The notes beneath the pieces are model-generated. The model was given only the letters and a program-made list of their open reading frames with translations, searched no databases and had not been told where the DNA came from. Made by a program: the position numbers and the translations under genes. A DNA stretch of 64,000 nucleotides. Source: an uncultured Lachnospiraceae bacterium (lineage in GTDB: Bacteria; Bacillota; Clostridia; Lachnospirales; Lachnospiraceae). The stretch is taken from the NCBI GenBank assembly GCA_910586015.1, contig CAJUGJ010000015.1, forward strand, positions 29,801-93,800, in the 5' to 3' direction. Below are positions 43,264-50,053 of this stretch, piece after piece. How positions within the stretch are numbered: the stretch's first letter is position 1; each line of letters starts with the position of its first letter.

Positions 43264-44529
43264 TTAACCTCCACTTGTGATCTGATGTACTCTATTTACT
43301 ATCAATTTGTTAATCCGTTCGCTACTTAATAATTGTTTAATAGAAGTCTGTGCAAGCTTACCTTTTGTGTAATAATAATCTTTTTGTTCCTTTAACTTTT
43401 TCATCTCTGTTGCTGCCTGTTTTATGTTTGGATCTGCCCATTTTTGTCCTTTTAAAAAAGGACCATAATTTTTTTCTAAAGTTACTAAATCATAATCAAT
43501 CATACAGGCAGTTTCTTTATCCATAAATTCTGTATTGGCAGACCAATTTGTGGCAATCACTGGCTTTCCTAAATACATTGCCTCTGCCAAAACCAAACCA
43601 AAACCTTCCGCTCGATGTAAAGAAAGAAGCGCATTACAACAACGTAGCAAACTATTAAAACGTATTTTTTCCATTGGTTTTGTTAAAATATAAATATTTT
43701 CATATTCTCTACATTTCTTTTTTAACTGTTTTAATTCAGTTTGTTTTAAATGAAGTGCTTTGATCACCAACCCAACTGTTCTGTCTTTTGGCGAAAAAGC
43801 CTGTTGAAATGCTCGAATTGCTCCAAATGGGTTTTTTCTCTCACCAATACTACTGTTATCATAAGCCATCAAAAATAAAAATGTGTTTTCTGGCAATCCA
43901 AAATCTTTTCGATAAATATGTGAATCAAATGGAACAGAAACTACATATGGAATCGTTATAACTGGAATGGTTGTCTTTTTTCGAATTGTACGACTAATAA
44001 ACTCAGAAGGTGTCCAAATCTCATCCAATAATTTAAAATAGAAACACCATTCATCTGGAAATTCTTCTAATTCCCAAAGCCAAAATCCAATATTATATTT
44101 TCCATTTAGTATAGAAAATCCCATTTGATTTAAAGCTATTCCTAATTCTCTTGGATTAATGTGCAAAAGATTTATTTGATAGGGGTTTGTATTTGTAATC
44201 TTTTTATCAAAACTATGATCTGTCTGCTCTAAATTGGAAGTTTGTTCATAATTATAAATCGTAAATGGCAGACCACTATTTTCTATCTGAGTGGCTATTA
44301 GGCGGCAGCTTTGTCCCAACCCAGTATCTGCTCTAATTGAGCCGATCAGATTAAGTCCTCTTGGATAGATATTGGCTTGAAAAGGTATTCTTCTATACAT
44401 ATTTAGTTGTTTTAGACTATTTTTTATCAGTTTTCCCTTTATATCTCTTAATACCTTATTTGGTAAAAGCTTAGTTAGAATTGGTCTACACTGATATGCT
44501 ATTCGAATTAATTTTCCCTGTAATGTCAT
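43264..44529 (-). CDS. GT4-type glycosyltransferase
   Basis: A 421-residue glycosyltransferase with a C-terminal GT4 domain. The nucleotide-sugar motif is HRAEGFGLVLAEAMYLGKPV (E-x7-E), followed by IATNWSANTEFM. The N-terminal half contains GSIRADTGLGQSCRL and WTPSEFISRTI, as in mannosyl- or rhamnosyltransferases of the WbpX/WbdA-like kind. No membrane segment is seen. It overlaps the manC ribosome site and is likely co-translated with it. Donor specificity is not readable; GDP-mannose or GDP-rhamnose is likely from context. Confidence 0.88.
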   Translation of the reverse strand: MTLQGKLIRIAYQCRPILTKLLPNKVLRDIKGKLIKNSLKQLNMYRRIPFQANIYPRGLNLIGSIRADTGLGQSCRLIATQIENSGLPFTIYNYEQTSNLEQTDHSFDKKITNTNPYQINLLHINPRELGIALNQMGFSILNGKYNIGFWLWELEEFPDEWCFYFKLLDEIWTPSEFISRTIRKKTTIPVITIPYVVSVPFDSHIYRKDFGLPENTFLFLMAYDNSSIGERKNPFGAIRAFQQAFSPKDRTVGLVIKALHLKQTELKQLKKKCREYENIYILTKPMEKIRFNSLLRCCNALLSLHRAEGFGLVLAEAMYLGKPVIATNWSANTEFMDKETACMIDYDLVTLEKNYGPFLKGQKWADPNIKQAATEMKKLKEQKDYYYTKGKLAQTSIKQLLSSERINKLIVNRVHQITSGG

Positions 44530-44582
44530 CTACAATTTCCTTTCTTTTTAATAATATAACTCATCTAATTAAAGTTCTATCA

Positions 44583-45959
44583 TTAAAATCGAAAATATAA
44601 AAACGGGCTAAATCCTCTCGATACCATAGTAAGAACTGCAAGAATAAAAAATATAAAAATAACAATCTCCCAAAACCATTCCTTTAAAAATCTTTCTTTC
44701 ATCTTATCTAAAAGGGGCATACTCCCAAATATTCCAACTATCAAAAAAACAAAATGTTCTATGGATATATTCAATAATATCTCTTCTAAATTTAACTGAA
44801 AACAAAACATTGTTTTAAAATACGAAGCAACACCAAAAAGTCCTTCTGCCCGAAATAATACCCATCCAAATAAGACAATGATAACTGCGTAAAAATGTTG
44901 AAAAAATACAGGAAGTTTTAACAGCCATCTTTTTAAAAACATACGTTCTAATATTAAAAAAACTGCATAGTATACTCCCCAGAAAACAAAATTCCAGCTT
45001 GCTCCATGCCAAAGACCGGTCAGTAAAAATACAAAAAATACATTCAAATATGTCTGATAACGCTTTTTTCTGCTTCCTCCTAGTGGAATATAAACATAAT
45101 CTCGAAACCAGCTTCCTAATGAAATATGCCATCTTCTCCAAAATTCCTGAATAGAAGAGGAACAATATGGATAATTAAAATTTTCCATAAAATCAAAACC
45201 AAACATTTTTCCAAGTCCAATTGCCATATCAGAATAACCACTAAAATCATAATAGATCTGAAGTGAATAAGCCAAAATTCCAATCCATGCTAATGGCATA
45301 GAAGAAATGGAAGTATCAAAAGCAAGATCAGCAACAGTTGAAAGATTATCTGCAATTAATACTTTTTTACTAAAACCTATCATAAATCGTTTTGCACCTA
45401 AATATAAATACTCTAATCCATAAGTCCTCTTTGTAAGTGTAACTTCTACATCAATATAGCGTACAATTGGTCCTGCAATTAATTGAGGAAATAGAGAAAT
45501 ATACAGTCCTAAATTTAATATATTTCTCTGTGCTTTGACTGTACCACGATATACATCAATACAGTAAGACATTACTTGAAATGTATAAAAAGAAATTCCA
45601 ACTGGCAGTGCGAGTTCTTTTAATAAAAAGTTAGTATGAAATACTGTATTGATCGTTTGAATACCAAAATCTAAATACTTAAATACAAGCAAAATACCAA
45701 GATCAATAACACACGTAATAAGTAATAAGCTTTTTCTCTTTATAGATTTTTCTTTTGACTGCTCCATTCCTATTCCAAGAAAATAATTTATAACAATCGA
45801 ACTAAGCATCAAAAGAATATGTTTTGGCTCTCCCCAAGAATAAAAAAATAGAGAAGCAAATAAAAGCCAGCCATTTTTTACTCGATCATGACAGAAATAA
45901 TATACAAATAATACAACAGGCAAGAATAAAAACAAAAATATAGAAGAACTAAATACCAT
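44583..45959 (-). CDS. MBOAT family O-acyltransferase (AlgI/DltB-like)
   Basis: A 458-residue membrane protein with about ten helices. The MBOAT core is clear: WRRWHISLGSWFRDYVYIPLGGS and the catalytic His in LTGLWHGASWNFVFWG (about residue 310). These proteins pass acetyl groups across the membrane to partner enzymes that O-acetylate surface glycans. The ATG at 45959 follows GGGGAGGTAAG and lies 2 bases after the stop of the AlgX-like partner gene, so the pair is coupled. Acetylation of the polysaccharide made by this operon is the likely role. Confidence 0.93.
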   Translation of the reverse strand: MVFSSSIFLFLFLPVVLFVYYFCHDRVKNGWLLFASLFFYSWGEPKHILLMLSSIVINYFLGIGMEQSKEKSIKRKSLLLITCVIDLGILLVFKYLDFGIQTINTVFHTNFLLKELALPVGISFYTFQVMSYCIDVYRGTVKAQRNILNLGLYISLFPQLIAGPIVRYIDVEVTLTKRTYGLEYLYLGAKRFMIGFSKKVLIADNLSTVADLAFDTSISSMPLAWIGILAYSLQIYYDFSGYSDMAIGLGKMFGFDFMENFNYPYCSSSIQEFWRRWHISLGSWFRDYVYIPLGGSRKKRYQTYLNVFFVFLLTGLWHGASWNFVFWGVYYAVFLILERMFLKRWLLKLPVFFQHFYAVIIVLFGWVLFRAEGLFGVASYFKTMFCFQLNLEEILLNISIEHFVFLIVGIFGSMPLLDKMKERFLKEWFWEIVIFIFFILAVLTMVSRGFSPFLYFRF

Positions 45960-45960
45960 C

Positions 45961-47601
45961 TTACCTCCCCTCCCCCACATAGCGGAGGATAATGGATAAT
46001 TCTCTATTATCTCCATTGATCGATAATTTAGATGGAATAAAAGATTGTGTTGTATAAAGTTCGATCTGATATTGATCAGACTGTGAAATTGGAAGTTCCT
46101 CTGGCAAAAAGTTCAATATAATTCTTCCAGCTTGTGATACAAATAATTGCTTACATCGTACTCCATTTATATAAACTAGAATACACTCTTCTTTTGTATC
46201 CTGAAAATTCCAGTAACTTGATATTTCAAAATCTATTTCTAATCCTTTCTTAGAAATCTGTTCATTTTGTAGGATAAACGAACAATAATCTTTTCCCCAT
46301 GCAAAACCTTCTTCATAGTTATAAATTCCAAACAACCAGTCGAGATCTTCTTGATAATTTCCTTCTGGTGTCCAATTTCGTATTTTGGAAATACCCCCCC
46401 CCGAAGATCTTTTGTAGTTATTTATACTTTCATTTAGATATTCAACAAATCCATTACTAAAATATCGAATATGTTTTTCATTTAGTTCAATAATAATCAC
46501 ATCTGTTTCATCTAAAAGTTTTGAAATCTCTAAATTACTCCAATCAGATTTTAAATCTGTTGTAGTATTTTGGGGATTTAATTTATAATAATATCCATTT
46601 TGATCCATAAGATAATTATTATAGAAAATATAGTTAATTTTTGGACTAATCGCATTTTCTGCTAAATCTTTTCGAAGCCCATCGGCAAAACTTCCTCCTT
46701 GAATTAAAAATCCCTTATTTTCATACTGCTGTGGTAAAATTCTTTTAACCCTATATTGATAATATCTCTCTTCTGGCTTTTCCCATACATTCATTAACTC
46801 CCATAGATCGGCATCTCTCCAATAAGGACTATCTTGTTCTTCTACTTCTAATAATTTAAACTTTTTTATAGGATCTTTTGTCATATCTGATAAAGTATTT
46901 AAAATCTTTAAATGTAAAACTTGTTCTGCTGTTCTGGAAAGATGAATTCCTGTTGAATAAAAGGATGGATATTCTACTCCACTTTCCTTTAACTCTTTCT
47001 CACCATCAATAAAAACAAGTTCTGTCTCCTTTAATCTTTCTCTTACATAATCCACTGCTCTGATTCGTTTCTTTGACTCCATCTTAGAAAGAATCTGATA
47101 TGTCATAGGAATATATTCTTTTGTATCATCACATTTACTTGGTGTGATATATAAAATAAGTTGTTTTCCTATCTTTTGTAATTTTTGATTTACTTCTTCT
47201 AATTGACTAATATATCTATCCACTTTTTCCTGATTTTCTTTTAATGCAAAATTATTTTCCTCTCCAATACAAAGATATTCTAGTATGTAATCTGGTTCAT
47301 ATAATACTTTGTTCTTTCCTACAATTTCATTCCCTAAACGTAGTAGATCAAAACGTATCTGGTTATAGCTTTTAATCATAATTCCCCTAGAAACAAAATG
47401 ATTTCCCCACCATTGTTCAAATTCCTTTTGATATGTTCCATTCAAATAAGAGGAAATATAAAATTTTGGACGTGCATAATAATCTTTATAGCCTCCTAAA
47501 CTTACATCTATTGTTATGTTACTTGCATTTGCGATTACACTTAACGTTATGGGAAGAACTAAAAGAGTACAAAACGCAACTACAAATAATTTTTTTCTCA
47601 T
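45961..47601 (-). CDS. AlgX/DHHW-like SGNH-type acetylation protein with a poly-G tract
   Basis: A 546-residue protein with a signal anchor (residues 6-26). The layout is that of DHHW/AlgX-like partners of MBOAT proteins: N-terminal KFYISSYLNGTYQKEFEQWW (a common start of this family), LYITPSKCDDTKEYIP, STGIHLSRTAEQVL and GGSFADGLRKDLAE. It probably carries the acetyl transfer outside the membrane. Codons 400-403 are within a run of nine G (46402-46394), giving SSGGGISK. The frame is intact here, but gain or loss of one G would truncate the protein at about residue 405. A C-terminal beta-rich domain (about 440-540) would then be lost. Confidence 0.82.
   Translation of the reverse strand: MRKKLFVVAFCTLLVLPITLSVIANASNITIDVSLGGYKDYYARPKFYISSYLNGTYQKEFEQWWGNHFVSRGIMIKSYNQIRFDLLRLGNEIVGKNKVLYEPDYILEYLCIGEENNFALKENQEKVDRYISQLEEVNQKLQKIGKQLILYITPSKCDDTKEYIPMTYQILSKMESKKRIRAVDYVRERLKETELVFIDGEKELKESGVEYPSFYSTGIHLSRTAEQVLHLKILNTLSDMTKDPIKKFKLLEVEEQDSPYWRDADLWELMNVWEKPEERYYQYRVKRILPQQYENKGFLIQGGSFADGLRKDLAENAISPKINYIFYNNYLMDQNGYYYKLNPQNTTTDLKSDWSNLEISKLLDETDVIIIELNEKHIRYFSNGFVEYLNESINNYKRSSGGGISKIRNWTPEGNYQEDLDWLFGIYNYEEGFAWGKDYCSFILQNEQISKKGLEIDFEISSYWNFQDTKEECILVYINGVRCKQLFVSQAGRIILNFLPEELPISQSDQYQIELYTTQSFIPSKLSINGDNRELSIILRYVGEGR
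46394..46402 (-). repeat. G9 homopolymer tract inside the AlgX-like gene
   Basis: Nine G on the coding strand (C on the plus strand), read as TCG GGG GGG GGT. In an AT-rich genome such a run is rare and prone to slipped-strand change. The tract is in the ON frame in this sequence. Confidence 0.9.
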
Positions 47602-47610
47602 AAATACTCC

Positions 47611-48552
47611 TTAAAATGTCTTATCATTTTTTAACACCTGCTCTAATACCTGTAGTCTAAATTCATATTGCTGTCGATCTTTTTCTACAACAGTAGATAA
47701 TATCAATCCTATAAGAAAAAATAATACTGCTGTTAAAGCAATAAATCCAGAAACGATTAATGTTGGAAAGTTTGGTACAAGTCCAGTATGAAAGTATTGA
47801 AATAAGACAGGTAAAAAAAGGATTCCCGATAAAAGTAATAAAATAAGAGAAATTCCACCAAAAAAGTTCATTGGACGATAATTTTTATAAAGTCTAAAAA
47901 TTGTTTTAATGACTTTTATTCCATCGGAATAAGTATTTAATTTTGAAAAGCTTCCCTTTGGTCTATCCCGATATTCAATAATAATATTCTCAATCTTCAT
48001 ATTCTTTTCTACTGCATGAATACTCATTTCTGTTTCTATCTCAAAACCTTTTGACAAGACTGGAAAACTTTTAACAAATAAAAAACTAAACGAACGAAAT
48101 CCTGTCATAATATCTCGGATATCTGTATGAAATAAATGATTAATAGAACTTCGAACTAAACTGTTTCCAAAGTTATGAAAGGGGCGTTTATTCTCTTGAA
48201 AATAAGTAGAAGAAAGTCTATCACCTACTACCATATCCGCCTTTTTTTCTAAAATTAATTCCGCCATTCTTTTTCCATCTTTAGCTGGATAGGTATCATC
48301 TCCATCTACCATAATATAACATTCTGCATCAATCTCTCGAAACATCCTTCGAATGACATTTCCTTTTCCCTGTTGATATTCATATCGGACTACTGCTCCT
48401 GCCCTTTTTGCCAACTCTACTGTCTGATCTGTAGAATTATTATCATAAACATAAATTACTGCGTCTGGTAATTCATGCTTCCAATCTAAAATTACCTTTT
48501 CTATTGTTTTTCCTTCATTATAGCAAGGAATTAAAATTGCTATTTTATCCAT
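47611..48552 (-). CDS. GT2 glycosyltransferase, GtrB/DPM1-like
   Basis: A 313-residue family 2 glycosyltransferase. The GT-A start ILIPCYNEGKTIEKV, the DxD-like MVDGDDTYP and the GFEIETEMSIHAVEK helix are typical of polyprenyl-phosphate glycosyltransferases. Two C-terminal transmembrane helices (about 238-258 and 272-296) anchor it. The ATG at 48552 follows CAGGAGGAAAAG; an ATG at 48591 lacks a ribosome site. Its leader contains a poly-G tract 75-84 bases upstream, so its expression may vary. Confidence 0.92.
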   Translation of the reverse strand: MDKIAILIPCYNEGKTIEKVILDWKHELPDAVIYVYDNNSTDQTVELAKRAGAVVRYEYQQGKGNVIRRMFREIDAECYIMVDGDDTYPAKDGKRMAELILEKKADMVVGDRLSSTYFQENKRPFHNFGNSLVRSSINHLFHTDIRDIMTGFRSFSFLFVKSFPVLSKGFEIETEMSIHAVEKNMKIENIIIEYRDRPKGSFSKLNTYSDGIKVIKTIFRLYKNYRPMNFFGGISLILLLLSGILFLPVLFQYFHTGLVPNFPTLIVSGFIALTAVLFFLIGLILSTVVEKDRQQYEFRLQVLEQVLKNDKTF

Positions 48553-48621
48553 CTTTTCCTCCTGATAGTATTTTTGTCTATTATTATTCATAAGACGAAG
48601 TTTATCAGGCAGGACATTTAT

Positions 48622-48684
48622 TTATACCCCCCCCCCACGCAATATAATAAATATGACTTGATACTTTATTTTTCTGTTCTTCAT
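48622..48684 (-). other. Short leader frame running into the intergenic poly-G tract
   Basis: An ATG at 48684, six bases after GGAG, opens MKNRKIKYQVIFIILRGGGV and stops at 48622. The start looks like that of a membrane protein (basic, then hydrophobic). The G10 tract lies at codons 17-20. Loss or gain of one G gives RGGGYK or RGGGGINKCPA before stops. It may be the cut-off 5' end of a lost gene, or a switchable leader before the GT2 gene. Confidence 0.4.
48627..48636 (-). repeat. G10 homopolymer tract in the leader of a GT2 gene
   Basis: Ten G on the coding strand, followed at once by TATAAATAAATG. The position just before a TATAAA box recalls the Neisseria porA promoter, in which a poly-G run sets the -35/-10 spacing. 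Here a TTGCGT lies just upstream of the run, at too short a spacing (10). Confidence 0.88.
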
Positions 48685-48699
48685 TTTTTTCTCCACATT

Positions 48700-48754
48700 T
48701 CTGTATGGCTTTTGTGTATATCAAGTTTGTGGATGCCATACAGACACAAACTTG
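48700..48754 (-). repeat. Two interleaved perfect inverted repeats
   Basis: TCTGTATGGC (48700-48709) pairs with GCCATACAGA (48735-48744). CAAGTTTGTG (48722-48731) pairs with CACAAACTTG (48745-48754). The arms are interleaved, so the RNA can form either stem or a pseudoknot, but not two simple hairpins. The element lies between the SMR-like gene and the poly-G leader. Confidence 0.8.
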
Positions 48755-48774
48755 CTCCTAAGTTTTCTGTTTCT

Positions 48775-49125
48775 TTATTTTTTTAAATTAATAAATATAA
48801 TTCCAATACAAACTAAAATTACTCCGACAATCTTTGTACTATTTAATGTCTCCTTAAAAATAAAAAATGCAGCTAAAAGTACTATAACATTTACTAATCC
48901 TCCCAATACAGGAACAATTACACTTAATTCGAATTTAGATATTATAATGGTATAGAATAAAAAACTAATAATATAACAAGCATATCCAATCGCAGAAATC
49001 CAAGTAATTCGAAACTGAATGAATGGTATAGTAAAATAGTTTAAACTTTGATTGCTTCCCAATTTCATAAATATCAAACCAGAAACAGAAAAGAGCAAAT
49101 ATATTATACATAAAAAATAATTCAT
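48775..49125 (-). CDS. Small multidrug resistance/EamA-like membrane protein
   Basis: A 116-residue protein with four helices, the size of an SMR-type half transporter (FSVSGLIFMKLGSNQ, VPVLGGLVNVIVLLAAFFIFKE, VGVILVCIGIIFINL). In glycan clusters such proteins (ArnE/ArnF-like) are thought to flip lipid-linked sugars. ATG 49125 comes one base after the stop of the preceding gene; a TTG at 49149 is less likely. It fits with the GT2 genes on both sides as an undecaprenyl-sugar flippase. Confidence 0.8.
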   Translation of the reverse strand: MNYFLCIIYLLFSVSGLIFMKLGSNQSLNYFTIPFIQFRITWISAIGYACYIISFLFYTIIISKFELSVIVPVLGGLVNVIVLLAAFFIFKETLNSTKIVGVILVCIGIIFINLKK

Positions 49126-49126
49126 T

Positions 49127-49309
49127 CTAACTTTTTTCCTTCGGTTCAAGATTATATTCTAATTCTCGAATTCTTTTTTCCATCAAGGCACTATCTTGAA
49201 TTAAACTTTTAATTTTATCTGTTTGTTTTGATATAATTGTTGTTAAAGATAATAAAAGTAAAATGAAAAAGAAATCTAAAATTACAAATAATCGTAGCCA
49301 GATCGTCAT
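49127..49309 (-). CDS. Short DUF2304-like membrane protein
   Basis: A 60-residue protein with one N-terminal helix (WLRLFVILDFFFILLLLSLTTI) and a charged coiled tail. This resembles the second half of DUF2304 proteins, which are found beside GT2 enzymes and are normally about 110 residues. ATG 49309 follows AAGGAGGAAATT. It overlaps the GT2 gene by four bases. Either a minimal version or a truncated one. Confidence 0.7.
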   Translation of the reverse strand: MTIWLRLFVILDFFFILLLLSLTTIISKQTDKIKSLIQDSALMEKRIRELEYNLEPKEKS

Positions 49310-50013
49310 AATTTCCTCCTTCTTGTAAGTCTGCATACTATAATGGCACATGAAACCTTGATCATATAGTAGATAGAACGAAATTGATTAATCGAACTTT
49401 TTCCCTGACTACGTTCTCTCATTATAACAGGCACTTCACAAATCTTAGCACCATTTAGTTTTGCTGAAACAATTGCCTCTGGTTCTGGATAATCTTGTGG
49501 ATATTTTTTTGCATAATACGCAATATAATTTTTATTTACAGCCCGAAAGCCACTGGTAACATCTAATATCTTTGCACCAGAACAGATATAAACTAATTTA
49601 CTTAAAAAACGAATTCCACATCTTCGAAACATAGAAGATTGAAATCCCTGCTTCTTTAAAAAACGTGAACCGATTACAATATCATATTGTCCCTTTAAAA
49701 TTGGTTCAATAACATCTGAAATATATTCTGGATCATGTTGTCCGTCACCATCATGTTGTACTGCAATTTCATAATTATGTTCTAACGCATATTTATAACC
49801 TGCTTGCAACCCCCCCCCGATTCCAATATTACTAGAAAATGTAATATAAGAATATTGATTTGCTTTACAAATTTTTTCTGTTTCATCTTTAGAACAATCG
49901 TTGATAATAATATAATCATACTGTGGAGTTTTTTCTGTCAGATTGCGAATTACTCCTTCTATATTCTTAGCTTCATTATAAGCTGGTACAATTATTAATA
50001 CTTTTTTATCCAT
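49306..50013 (-). CDS. GT2 glycosyltransferase with a poly-G tract in a conserved glycine motif
   Basis: A 235-residue DPM1-type glycosyltransferase (MDKKVLIIVPAYNEAKNIEG start; catalytic VQHDGDGQHDPEYI; GSRFLKKQGFQ). It has no strong C-terminal membrane helix; a DUF2304-type partner follows by overlap, as is usual for this subgroup. The conserved NxGxGG(A)xQxGY motif is here NIGIGGGLQAGYKY, and its three Gly codons are a run of nine G (49818-49810). The frame is intact in this sequence. A change of one G would end the protein soon after residue 68 of 235. Confidence 0.92.
   Translation of the reverse strand: MDKKVLIIVPAYNEAKNIEGVIRNLTEKTPQYDYIIINDCSKDETEKICKANQYSYITFSSNIGIGGGLQAGYKYALEHNYEIAVQHDGDGQHDPEYISDVIEPILKGQYDIVIGSRFLKKQGFQSSMFRRCGIRFLSKLVYICSGAKILDVTSGFRAVNKNYIAYYAKKYPQDYPEPEAIVSAKLNGAKICEVPVIMRERSQGKSSINQFRSIYYMIKVSCAIIVCRLTRRRKL
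49810..49818 (-). repeat. G9 homopolymer tract inside a GT2 gene
   Basis: Read as GGG GGG GGG (Gly66-68) on the coding strand. All three glycines use the rare GGG codon, whereas neighbouring glycines use GGA or GGT, so the run looks kept for its mutability. Confidence 0.9.
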
Positions 50014-50053
50014 CTTTCTTCTATCTCCTTGTATCCTTTACTATGTACCATTT

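Noticed and set aside
48700..48754. Invertible promoter flanked by inverted repeats
   Set aside because: The arms are only 10 bases and 13-25 bases apart, too close for a recombinase-driven inversion, and no recombinase gene is near. An RNA structure fits better.
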